From the NCBI GenBank assembly GCA_964551875.1, contig CAZKEV010000006.1, positions 1 to 64,000 on the forward strand: 64,000 nt of DNA. The letters are read 5' to 3'. Under the pieces are notes generated by a model. It had not been told where the DNA came from. It did no database searches and worked only from the letters and a program-made list of their open reading frames with translations. The position numbers were made by a program, and so were the translations under genes. Positions 33,683-41,652 of the stretch are shown piece after piece (positions within the stretch are counted from its first letter, which is position 1; every line of letters starts with the position of its first letter). Origin of the DNA: JACTUA01 sp964551875. Lineage in GTDB: Archaea > Halobacteriota > Methanomicrobia > Methanomicrobiales > JACTUA01.

Positions 33683-34765
33683 TCATTCCTCCGCCTCTCC
33701 CTCGGACCCGGCGATGAGGTGGACCGCCTCCGGGGGAATGATAGCGGTGACAATCGTCCCGATAGCGGGCACTCCTCCATCTTCAGTCCCGGTCACCCTG
33801 GCCACCAGGGGGAAGCCGCAGTCGAGCTCCACGAGAATGGTGTGTTCGCCGGGAACGATGCCGGTCACGGTGCCCGTGACGGCGGAGGTTCCCTCCCGTG
33901 CGCAGGTCGCCCCGCGAACCAGACGGATCTCCGCGGCGGGGATGCAGGCTGTCACCCTCGCACCGGCCCGTGAGGGGGTGGCGGCCAGGATCCTTGCATT
34001 GCCCGGGAGGAGGATCTCGGAGCCAAAGCCCGTCGATTCGATGACCATGCCCTCCACCAGGTTCTCGATCCCCGCGATACGGGCGGCCTCCCTGTTCACC
34101 GGCCGCCTGAAGACCTCCTCGACGGTCCCGGCCTGCAGGATCCGCCCGCCGGAGATCACCGCCACCCGGTCCGCGAGGGCGAAGGCCTCGTCCCTCGAAT
34201 GGCTCACCTGCACCACGGTGAGGCCCTTCTCCCGCTGGAGCGACTTCATCTCCTGCATGAACCGGGCACGGAGGAGCGGGTCCACCGCGGCGAAGGGCTC
34301 GTCGAGGAGGAGGACCTCCGGTTCCGTGGCAAGGGCCCTTGCCAGGGCGACCCTCTGCCGTTCCCCGCCGGAGAGGGTGTCGGGGTACCGGTCCGCCAGC
34401 ATGGTGAGTCCGAACCGGTCCAGGAGGGATTGCACGAGCATGTTGATCCGTTCTTCCGGATGGCCCCGTAATATCGGGCCGAAGGCCACGTTCTCCCGGA
34501 CCGTCAGGTGTGGAAAGAGGGCATAGTCCTGGTACACGAGGGCCACGTTCCGGCCCTCGGGCGGGACGCCGGTCATATCCCGCCCGCCAATGAGGACCCG
34601 GCCGGTAAGGTCCGGGTGGAGCCCCGCCATAACCTCGAGGAGGAGGGTCTTCCCCGCCCCCGAGGGTCCCACCAGGAAGAGGTACTCCCCCCTGCTGACG
34701 GAAAGGTCCACTTTCCGGAGGGTGAAGTTCCCCCTCGTGAGGGAGACGCCCTCAAGGGCGATCAT
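33683..34765 (-). CDS. wtpC: Molybdate/tungstate ABC transporter ATPase WtpC
   Basis: 360 residues. Walker A GPSGAGKT, Q-loop YQDYALFPH, signature LSGGERQRVALARAL, Walker B VLLLDEPFAAVD and switch VSHS are present. The C-terminal 130 residues form a TOBE/Mop-type domain (ACIPAAEIRLV and later GTVTGIVPGEHTILVELD). It drives the WtpB channel. ATG 34765 has GGGAGG upstream and overlaps the end of wtpB by 14 bp, as expected of an operon. It is the last gene of the minus-strand operon that begins at 38886. Confidence 0.92.
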   Translation of the reverse strand: MIALEGVSLTRGNFTLRKVDLSVSRGEYLFLVGPSGAGKTLLLEVMAGLHPDLTGRVLIGGRDMTGVPPEGRNVALVYQDYALFPHLTVRENVAFGPILRGHPEERINMLVQSLLDRFGLTMLADRYPDTLSGGERQRVALARALATEPEVLLLDEPFAAVDPLLRARFMQEMKSLQREKGLTVVQVSHSRDEAFALADRVAVISGGRILQAGTVEEVFRRPVNREAARIAGIENLVEGMVIESTGFGSEILLPGNARILAATPSRAGARVTACIPAAEIRLVRGATCAREGTSAVTGTVTGIVPGEHTILVELDCGFPLVARVTGTEDGGVPAIGTIVTAIIPPEAVHLIAGSEGEAEE

Positions 34766-35561
34766 GCTCCCTCCCGGAGGCCCCTGCCACCCTCCGCACG
34801 ACAAGGAAGAGGAGGAAGGAGACCACCACCATGATGAAGGCCACGCTCCGGCTCTCGGCGAGGCCGCCCGTCGAAAACCGCTGGTAGATGAGGGTCGAGA
34901 TGACCATGGGGAAGTAGGCGATCATCACCACCGCGGCGAACTCCCCCACGGCCCGGCCCCAGGCCATGGTGGCCCCGCTCACCAGGTGGCCCCGGGCGAG
35001 GGGGAGGGCTACGGCGAGGAAGGCCCGGAACCGGGTCGCCCCGAGGGTCCGGGCCACGTGCTCGAGGTGGAGGGGGACCCGGTGGAACCCCTCCCGCACC
35101 GCCCCGACGTAGTAGGGCGTGGAGACGAAGACCATGGCGGCCACGATGCCGAGGAAGGCGTCCTCGAAGAAGATGCCGATCCCGGCGAGGGGGGCACCGA
35201 GGGGGCCCCGGGCCATGAAGAGGAGGTAGACCATGAGCCCCGCGACCGTGTGGGGGAGGACGAGGGGGAGGTCGACGAGGCTCTCCACGGTCCTCTTCAG
35301 GGGGAACTCCTCCCGGGCGAGGAGATAGGCGAGGGGCGTCCCCAGGAGAAAGAGGATCCCCACCGTGAGGAAGCCGGCGGCAAAGGTGAGGAGGAGGGAC
35401 TGGATGACCTCGGTCTCCATGGCAACCGCAACGAGGTGGTGGAGGGACCCGAGCTCGGGGATGGCGATGACGAGGAGGGCGAGGGTGGTGTAGGCGAGGA
35501 GAACCCCTCCGGTGAGGGCGAAGGCAAGGGTCATGGGGTCCGGGAGGCGGACGGCTTTCAT
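34752..35561 (-). CDS. wtpB: Molybdate/tungstate ABC transporter permease WtpB
   Basis: 269 residues with about six membrane helices. The EAA loop is EHVARTLGATRFRAFLAVALPLARGHLVSGATMAWGRAVGEF, and the PLVLPHTVAG segment is typical of ModB/WtpB. It follows wtpA after 25 bp. Together with WtpA and WtpC it makes a second oxyanion importer, different from TupABC. Co-regulation by Mo/W supply is likely but no operator is recognised. Confidence 0.92.
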   Translation of the reverse strand: MKAVRLPDPMTLAFALTGGVLLAYTTLALLVIAIPELGSLHHLVAVAMETEVIQSLLLTFAAGFLTVGILFLLGTPLAYLLAREEFPLKRTVESLVDLPLVLPHTVAGLMVYLLFMARGPLGAPLAGIGIFFEDAFLGIVAAMVFVSTPYYVGAVREGFHRVPLHLEHVARTLGATRFRAFLAVALPLARGHLVSGATMAWGRAVGEFAAVVMIAYFPMVISTLIYQRFSTGGLAESRSVAFIMVVVSFLLFLVVRRVAGASGREHDRP

Positions 35562-35586
35562 GCCGATCCCCCCGGCACGGGCCGGC

Positions 35587-36600
35587 TCACGGGGCGGACA
35601 GCGGTGCAGGCCATCCCCGGCCTCCCTTCAGGGATTCGTTCACCACGAAGGCCACGAACTCCTCCCCGGCGGCCGGATCCGGGGCATTCGTCGGCACGGT
35701 GAGGGCGTACACGATGGGCCTCCCGGTCCGTTCCCTCCCTATGTCGGAGAACCGGGGAAAGCCCAGGATCACCCTGACAGTCCCGTACCGGCCGGCCTGT
35801 GCCGGGTCCGCGAGGTTGATCCCTACCGGCAGGGGGATCCAGGAGAAGTTCTGGGCCTCCGCAACACTGCGGTACTCGAAGGCATAGTCAATCCCGCCCG
35901 CCGCAAGGAGGGACATGAGGAAGAGGGAGCCGTCCCGGATGGCCACGTGGCTGCCCGAGGGTTTCATGACCTGGGGGAGGGAGACCACCCGGACACCCCC
36001 TTCCTCACTGATTGCCAGCGGGGGATCGAAGTGGTCCCCCACGACCCGGCCGAAGATCCCGGGGTCCCCGTACTCGTCCCCGGCGAGCATGAGGACCATG
36101 AGCGCCCGGTAACCCGCTGCGTCGAGCATGGGATTAGAGAATCCTACCCGGACATCGGGCCGGGAGAGGATCTCCGGCCAGTTCCCCTGGTTGATCTCAT
36201 CGGCGTACCGGCTCACCGGGGTATAGGCAATGACCATTTCGTTCCGGGCAAAGGGGAGATACCATTCGGTGTAGTTCCGACCCCCCTCCCCGGACGGCCT
36301 GTACATGAGGTCCGGGATGAGGGATTCATCGGCCACGGCGACAACATCGAAAGGGCGCCCGAGGTCCGTCACCTGCCGGATGGCCTGGATGGAGCCGTGC
36401 CCCTCCACCCGTACGTCTGTACCGGGGTGGAGAGCCTCGTACCGCTCCTCCGCCTCCGCGAAGGGGTACAGAAGGCTTCCCGCAGCCACCACATGGATGA
36501 CCTGCTCCCGACGCTCCCCGGTGCCCGTGCAGCCCGATCCAGCAACGATGAGGATGAGGAGGAGCATGGCCAGCGAGGTCAGCCCGGGGATGACTTTCAT
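35587..36600 (-). CDS. wtpA: Molybdate/tungstate-binding lipoprotein WtpA
   Basis: 337 residues. Signal with lipobox VAGSGC, so it is tethered to the outer face of the membrane. Archaeal WtpA marks are VVAAGSLLYPFAEAEE, HPGTDVRVEGHGSIQAIRQVTDLG, DVVAVADESLIPDLM, YTEWYLPFARNEMVIAYT, RPDVRVGFSNPMLDAAGYRALMV and FEYRSVAEAQNFSWI. WtpA binds molybdate and tungstate with six-fold coordination and very high affinity. The ATG overlaps the stop of the SUOX-fold lipoprotein by 4 bp (ATGA), so the two are translationally coupled. An earlier in-frame codon ten residues upstream is ignored. Confidence 0.94.
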   Translation of the reverse strand: MKVIPGLTSLAMLLLILIVAGSGCTGTGERREQVIHVVAAGSLLYPFAEAEERYEALHPGTDVRVEGHGSIQAIRQVTDLGRPFDVVAVADESLIPDLMYRPSGEGGRNYTEWYLPFARNEMVIAYTPVSRYADEINQGNWPEILSRPDVRVGFSNPMLDAAGYRALMVLMLAGDEYGDPGIFGRVVGDHFDPPLAISEEGGVRVVSLPQVMKPSGSHVAIRDGSLFLMSLLAAGGIDYAFEYRSVAEAQNFSWIPLPVGINLADPAQAGRYGTVRVILGFPRFSDIGRERTGRPIVYALTVPTNAPDPAAGEEFVAFVVNESLKGGRGWPAPLSAP

Positions 36601-37196
36601 TTTGTATGGACCTCGATCCTGTCCACCCACTTGACCCAGGCAGAACCCTCGGTCACCACGCCGGGGGTCTCCGAAATGATCCCGATACGGCAGGGTCCGC
36701 CATCATCGTAGGTGAGGGGTTTTCCGTCCTCCTCGTACACGAGGAGCACCCTGAGGGGGGGGGAGGGGATCTCCCGGAGGTCTGAATCGAAGGTCACGAA
36801 CCCCTTCCCCTCCAGCTGGTCATCATCAAAGACCCAGAGGTACCCGTCGGGCGCCGAGATCCAGAGCTGGTCGCCGGCTTCTACACCGCCCACGAGGGCT
36901 GCGAGATCACGCAGATCGACACCGCGTACTACCCAGGGCCCGTAACGGATCCCGACCGTGGAAACGGCGTACCCGTGGCCGGTGACCGACGGGAGGGCCC
37001 GGATATCATCGAGAGTGAGGACCCTCTCAGTGGTCCCGTTCAGGGTGAGCTTCCAGCCGGGGAATTCTTCCTTCGGCTGGCTTCCCGTTCCCTGGACCTG
37101 CGACGGGCCGAATGCAGAGCACCCGGCAAGGACTCCGAGGAGGAGGCAGGAGAGGAGAGCCACTGCCGTGATACCGGGGGAACGCACCGCCATCAT
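36597..37196 (-). CDS. Lipoprotein with sulfite-oxidase-type (molybdopterin-binding) fold
   Basis: 199 residues. Signal with lipobox VLAGC. The mature part follows the SUOX/oxidoreductase molybdopterin-binding layout: FPGWKLTLNGTTERVLTLDDI, VVRGVDLRDLAALVGGVEAGD, ISAPDGYLWVFDDDQL, PLRVLLVYEEDGKPLTYDDGGPCRIGI and VKWVDRIEVHTK. The Cys that binds Mo in true SUOX enzymes is not seen at the usual place ahead of the VRGVDL segment, so it is probably cofactor-free. It sits between a SUOX-like anchored protein and wtpA with 4-bp overlaps on both sides, suggesting that it helps in Mo/W oxyanion capture. This role is inferred from context. Confidence 0.75.
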   Translation of the reverse strand: MMAVRSPGITAVALLSCLLLGVLAGCSAFGPSQVQGTGSQPKEEFPGWKLTLNGTTERVLTLDDIRALPSVTGHGYAVSTVGIRYGPWVVRGVDLRDLAALVGGVEAGDQLWISAPDGYLWVFDDDQLEGKGFVTFDSDLREIPSPPLRVLLVYEEDGKPLTYDDGGPCRIGIISETPGVVTEGSAWVKWVDRIEVHTK

Positions 37197-38053
37197 GAAC
37201 GCCTCCGGGAAAGGAACGCGGCCCCTGCGCCTGCCAGGGGTGCGAGGATAGAGGGGAGCGGTATTCCCTGTGGTGTCATTCCAGTCTCCCCGGCAGTAGT
37301 ACTCTCATTCCCTTCGGACATGGACTTCACGACGGACTGCCTTACACCCGTGTACCCTCCCTTGTAGACCCTGATTTCGTCGATCCACTTCACGCTGAGG
37401 CCGTTCGTGGAGGGGTAGAGGTTGTCGAAGAGGTGGATGTCCTCGGGGGGCATCACCGCCCGCATGTCGCTGTTCCCGAAAACATGCTTCCCCTCCGGAT
37501 TGGTTGAGGTGTCGGCAAGGAAGGTCAGGCGCATGCCCACGTGGAAGTCAGGCGGGTATCCCACCCCTTGTCGCTCCCCCACGGGCGCCTCCGCGCCGTT
37601 GTACCAGCAGATCCCGACAGGGCCCTGGCGCGGGTCCGGGGTCACGACGTTCGGGTATCCGAACACGACGTTGTATCCGTCCCCGGCGTGGACCATTACC
37701 TCGTCAGACTGCCCCATCCCGCCCACGAGATCGGCGAGGTCCGCGAGGTCGCTACACTTCACGGCACCGTGGTCCTTGAAGTTGGCCGTCTCGTTCGCAT
37801 CCCACCGGGCCTCCTTGTCGTCGGTAAAAACGGGGCCCTGGTGATAGTAATGGGTGACGCCGTCGCCCAGGACCGGGAGGTTCGCTTCCATCCCATGGTA
37901 ATCCACCGTCCGCTCGGCCAGGACCGAGCCGTTCGTGTCAAATGCAACGACCTTTATCTGCGTCGTAGGAGCTCCCAGGGCGGGTGCAACCAGGACGAGA
38001 ACGAGGAGCAGGGCACAGGCTGGTGCCCGAGAGAATTGCCAGATGTGCTTCAT
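37193..38053 (-). CDS. Secreted SUOX-like module protein with C-terminal membrane/sorting tail
   Basis: 286 residues. Signal 1-27. Module A (28-235): LADLADLVGGMGQSDEV, AGDGYNVVFGY, GMRLTFLAD and GLSVKWIDEIRVY line up directly with the SUOX-type lipoprotein encoded next. A Ser/Thr linker follows, then GIPLPSILAPLAGAGAAF and a final RRRS: a short hydrophobic stretch with basic end that resembles archaeosortase PGF/PEF-CTERM tails or a simple anchor. It overlaps the genes on both sides by 4 bp, so it is part of the Wtp operon. Confidence 0.78.
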   Translation of the reverse strand: MKHIWQFSRAPACALLLVLVLVAPALGAPTTQIKVVAFDTNGSVLAERTVDYHGMEANLPVLGDGVTHYYHQGPVFTDDKEARWDANETANFKDHGAVKCSDLADLADLVGGMGQSDEVMVHAGDGYNVVFGYPNVVTPDPRQGPVGICWYNGAEAPVGERQGVGYPPDFHVGMRLTFLADTSTNPEGKHVFGNSDMRAVMPPEDIHLFDNLYPSTNGLSVKWIDEIRVYKGGYTGVRQSVVKSMSEGNESTTAGETGMTPQGIPLPSILAPLAGAGAAFLSRRRS

Positions 38054-38886
38054 AGGGTCATTCTCCTGCTAGAAAGGAAACAGCCGGCGGTAGCGAAGAG
38101 CGCGATGACTCCTCCCACGGGATCGAGGGGGGCCTTCGCCGTGGGGGAAGCTGCCGGGGCAGCAGCAGCGCCGGGATCGGGGATGATCTTCAGGTCAGAG
38201 ACGTACATCACCGAGAGGCCGGTCGTGGTGGGGTACTTCTCCTCCCCCTGGCGGTAGTAGTACCAGAATCTCTCCGCGGCCGACTTGTGCCAGTCCCCGA
38301 CCCCGAAGGCATGGATGCCCCAGGGGTTCGTGGAGGTATCGGCAAAGAAGATGATCCGCATCCCTTCCCGGTACTCGGGCACGTACCCATCGCCTGCCTT
38401 CCACCAGGTGAGCACGATGGGGCCCTGCCGCGAAGGGGGGGAGTAGACGTTCTCATACCCGAAATCCTTCGTAAACCTATCCTCGGCGAGGACCCGCACC
38501 ATCTCCCCCGGTCCCATGCCCCCGACCAGGTCGCAGAGGTCCCTGAGATCGGTCCCCTTCACCGCCCCCATCTCCTTCTCCTGCACGTTTGTATCCTCGG
38601 CGGGATTCCACCGGAGCTCCTGCTCCTTCGCGGGATCTGGATCGTCAACAAAGACCGGACCCTGATGGTAGTAGCGGGTCACTCCGTCGCCGTATACAGG
38701 AAGGTTCGCCTCCATCCAGGCAAGAGTGACGGTGGTCTCATTCGCCACGGTTCTTCCGTCAGGGCCGGTCTTCACGATATGCAGGGATGTGGTGGCAGCG
38801 GATGCGGGAGAAAACAGGCAGGCGAGAGCCAGCCCAATCACGAGGATAAGGACATACAGCCGAATGACCTGGATTCGGGACGACAT
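38050..38886 (-). CDS. Secreted SUOX-like module protein with C-terminal anchor, first gene of the Wtp operon
   Basis: 278 residues. Signal 1-30. Module A (31-240): LRDLCDLVGGMGPGE, LTWWKAGDGY, GMRIIFFAD and GLSVMYVSDLKII. A short Ala/Pro linker precedes LDPVGGVIALFATAGCFL and SSRRM, a C-terminal hydrophobic anchor. ATG 38886 has GGGAGGAG 3 nt upstream. Upstream AT-rich elements (minus strand TGTATTTAATCC about 38940-38951, CTTTATTTACTATC nearer) are promoter candidates, so transcription of the six-gene operon down to wtpC probably starts here. It is divergent from the DNA ligase gene. Confidence 0.8.
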   Translation of the reverse strand: MSSRIQVIRLYVLILVIGLALACLFSPASAATTSLHIVKTGPDGRTVANETTVTLAWMEANLPVYGDGVTRYYHQGPVFVDDPDPAKEQELRWNPAEDTNVQEKEMGAVKGTDLRDLCDLVGGMGPGEMVRVLAEDRFTKDFGYENVYSPPSRQGPIVLTWWKAGDGYVPEYREGMRIIFFADTSTNPWGIHAFGVGDWHKSAAERFWYYYRQGEEKYPTTTGLSVMYVSDLKIIPDPGAAAAPAASPTAKAPLDPVGGVIALFATAGCFLSSRRMTL

Positions 38887-39080
38887 TGCTCCTCCCGGAT
38901 TCTGGGATGATAGTAAATAAAGTTGATGGAATGATGCGGATTAAATACATTAGGTTAACCAGCACTCCTTTCCCCTTGTTCGAAGAGGTCGATGCCACTC
39001 TTTTTATCCTCTCCTCCACAACCAGAGAGTAGCGAGGGAACGTTCCTGGTGAATCGCACGCTGGGGCCAGGGGAATAGCC

Positions 39081-40715
39081 TTGAAGTTCATCGAGTTCTC
39101 GGAGATCTGTGAACGGCTGGAGGCGATCCCGGGGAGGCTCGAGATGATCGACGTCCTCGCCAGGGATCTGCCAGGGCTCGATGACCGGGAGCTCCCCATC
39201 TTCGTCCGGTTCATCATGGGAAGGATCTTCCCCGACTGGTCCCCTTTCAAGCTCGGGATCGGGCCGAACCTCCTCTACGAGGCGATCGCCTACGTTGCCG
39301 GCAGGAAGAAGGAAGCCATCGTCTCCGCCGTCTCGGCCGAGGGTGATGCAGGGAAGGCGTTGGAGAAGCTCCTTGAAGAGAAGGAGCAGACCTCGTTCTT
39401 CGCCGAGGAGCTGACCATTGGCGATGTGTACCGGGAGTGCGAGGCCATCGCCACCTCCGAGGGGAAGAAATCGCAGCGCGAGAAGCTTCTGGCGGTGCGG
39501 AAGCTCTTTGCGAACGCAAAACCGCTGGAGGGCAGGTACCTGGCACGGCTCATCCTGGGGGAGCTCAGGATCGGTATCGGCGAAGGGAACGTAAGGGAAG
39601 CCGTCGCGAAGGCCTTCTCCCTGGACCCGGCCCTCGTCGACCATGCCTACCAGGCTATGAATGATCTGGGGGAGGTGGCACGCCTCGCACGCCAGGGGGA
39701 GAAGGCCCTCTCCGCGGTCCATATCGAGGTCTTCAGGCCGATCAAGATGATGCTCGCACAGCAGGGGTCGATCGCTGACATGGTCGGAGAGCACGGGAAT
39801 GTGGCCGCAGAGTACAAGTATGACGGGACACGGATCCAGTTCCACAAGAGAGGGGGCGAGGTCCGGATCTACTCCCGGAAGCTGGAGGAGGTGACGAACG
39901 CCCTTCCCGATATTATCATGAAGCTCACCGCCGCTACCTCCCGCGATGTGATCCTTGACGGGGAGGCTGTCGCCACGAAGGACGGGAGGCCGATGCCCTT
40001 CCAGTTCGTGCTGAGGAGGTTCCGGCGGAAGTACGACATCGAGGCCCATGCCGAGAAGATCGAGCTCGTTCCCTACATCTTTGACATCCTCTCGCTGGAC
40101 GGGGAGACCCTGATCGACCTCCCGTTCTCTCTCCGCAGGAAGAGGCTCGAGGAGGCCCTCACCAGCCACGTGGCACCGCAGAAGGTGAGCGATGACCCGG
40201 GCGCCCTCGGGGAGTTCTACAACGCTGCCCTCGATGCGGGCCACGAGGGGATCATGGTGAAGGACCTCGGCTCCCTCTACCAGCCCGGGGTCAGGGGCAA
40301 GCACTGGATAAAAGTGAAGCCCGAGGTGGATACCCTGGACCTCGCCGTCATCGGGGGCGAATGGGGCGAGGGGAGGCGGGCGCACTTCTTCGGCTCCTTC
40401 CTCCTTGCCTGCCAGGACCGGGGCCAGCTCCTCGCTGTCGGGAAGGTGGCGACCGGCATCTCCGACGAGATGCTCGCCACGATCTACGAGACTATGAAGG
40501 ATCTTGTCATCTCCCGTTCGGGAAAAGAGGTGACCTTCGAGCCCCAGGTGGTCTTCGAGGTCGGCTACTCGGAGATCCAGACCTCCCCGAATTATGCGAG
40601 CGGGTTTGCCCTCCGGTTCCCCCGCTTCATCCGGATCAGGGACGACAAGGGCGTGGACGAGATCGAGACCCTCGAATCTATCAGGTCACGCTTTCAGCGC
40701 CAATCGCAGTCCTGA
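39081..40715 (+). CDS. lig: ATP-dependent DNA ligase
   Basis: 544 residues, the usual archaeal length. It seals nicks in replication and repair. The N-terminal DNA-binding domain (1-220) is followed by the nucleotidyltransferase with KYDG (Lys246 takes the AMP) and then motifs VILDGEAVA, FDILSLDG, HEGIMVKD and HWIKVKPE, and the OB domain. The start is a TTG with only a weak ribosome site (GGGGAATAGCC). No earlier start in frame is better. The last 35 bp overlap the convergent membrane-protein gene. Confidence 0.94.
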   Translation: MKFIEFSEICERLEAIPGRLEMIDVLARDLPGLDDRELPIFVRFIMGRIFPDWSPFKLGIGPNLLYEAIAYVAGRKKEAIVSAVSAEGDAGKALEKLLEEKEQTSFFAEELTIGDVYRECEAIATSEGKKSQREKLLAVRKLFANAKPLEGRYLARLILGELRIGIGEGNVREAVAKAFSLDPALVDHAYQAMNDLGEVARLARQGEKALSAVHIEVFRPIKMMLAQQGSIADMVGEHGNVAAEYKYDGTRIQFHKRGGEVRIYSRKLEEVTNALPDIIMKLTAATSRDVILDGEAVATKDGRPMPFQFVLRRFRRKYDIEAHAEKIELVPYIFDILSLDGETLIDLPFSLRRKRLEEALTSHVAPQKVSDDPGALGEFYNAALDAGHEGIMVKDLGSLYQPGVRGKHWIKVKPEVDTLDLAVIGGEWGEGRRAHFFGSFLLACQDRGQLLAVGKVATGISDEMLATIYETMKDLVISRSGKEVTFEPQVVFEVGYSEIQTSPNYASGFALRFPRFIRIRDDKGVDEIETLESIRSRFQRQSQS

Positions 40716-41520
40716 TGACCCAGTACCTCTTCCTCTCCTCGTCCCCCTCGACGTAGGCATAATACTGGGAGAAGAGGCCGTCGATCTTCTGGAAGACCAC
40801 CTCGCCGCTGAAGTCGGTGTACCGGGTGTACACCTTTGCTCCCTCTTTGTGCTTCAGGACGACCTTGACATCGGGAGATGCCTGGTTTGTAAGCCGGTTG
40901 ATCACCTTGAAGGTGACGGTGGGCGCGAGAGGCTCCTGGCCCCTCTTCATCACCTCCCTGAAGGTGGTGGTCCCGCTGGGCTTGATGATCTCGTAGAAGG
41001 AGCTCTTGGGGAGCTTCACGACGAGCAGGATGCCGAGGATGATGAAGATCCCGCCCCCCACGAGGAGCACCCCGAGGAGGATATTCTGCAGATGGCCTGT
41101 GTAGTCAACCGATCCAAATATCGTGTCCAGGACAGGCTGGATATAATACTGGATCTCATTCGCTACAGGAACCGCCCATTCCGGAGCCCAGCCATAATTC
41201 CTGTCGTTGATCGCAGTCCCCCAGGCAAGGACGCTGACTGCAGCGAGGAGTACGATTCCTATCGCTATGAGAACCAGGGCAAGGATGACCCCGAAAACCG
41301 TGGCCCCGAACTCGATGAATCCAAACCTCCGTTTCAGGATCCGGTTGAGGATGGAGAAGAGGAGGAAGAGGAGGAGGATGCCCCCGATGATGGGGAGGTA
41401 ATATGCATAGATCAATCCCATGAATTGAGCGCTTTCTGTCTGCAGGCCTGGTGTTCCCTGGGCAGACGCAACCGCTGCCATGATCGGCAGGAAGAGGGCG
41501 AGAAAGCGGTATCGCTCCAT
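40681..41520 (-). CDS. Membrane protein with C-terminal Ig-like/carboxypeptidase-regulatory-like domain
   Basis: 279 residues. An N-terminal signal or helix, three or four further hydrophobic helices (LPIIGGILLLFLLFSIL, VFGVILALVLIAIGIVLLAAVSVL, ILLGVLLVGGGIFIILGILLVV) and a C-terminal beta domain of about 80 residues (VTFKVINRLTNQASPDVKVVLK to GEVVFQKIDGLFSQYYAYV) that resembles a CarboxypepD_reg or Ig-like fold. Function is unknown. ATG 41520 (MERYRF) is used. An in-frame ATG 14 codons upstream is possible. Confidence 0.65.
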   Translation of the reverse strand: MERYRFLALFLPIMAAVASAQGTPGLQTESAQFMGLIYAYYLPIIGGILLLFLLFSILNRILKRRFGFIEFGATVFGVILALVLIAIGIVLLAAVSVLAWGTAINDRNYGWAPEWAVPVANEIQYYIQPVLDTIFGSVDYTGHLQNILLGVLLVGGGIFIILGILLVVKLPKSSFYEIIKPSGTTTFREVMKRGQEPLAPTVTFKVINRLTNQASPDVKVVLKHKEGAKVYTRYTDFSGEVVFQKIDGLFSQYYAYVEGDEERKRYWVIRTAIGAESVT

Positions 41521-41652
41521 AATATGACTTTCCCTGCCAAGGTAGATAAGGTTCATCATCATCCCCCGTTAAAAACCAGCCGGGCCTTCCAGAACAGGAT
41601 TCCTAGCGGGAACGGGCTGTGAAGAGGCTAAGCCTTGCACTCTCCCCACCAG

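Noticed and set aside
34590..35702. 370-codon plus-strand open frame across wtpB and wtpC
   Set aside because: Antisense to conserved ABC permease and ATPase. Extremely rich in Glu/Gly/Asp/His and without homology or ribosome site.
38955..40385. 476-codon minus-strand open frame opposite DNA ligase
   Set aside because: Antisense shadow of a well-conserved ligase gene. No family pattern.
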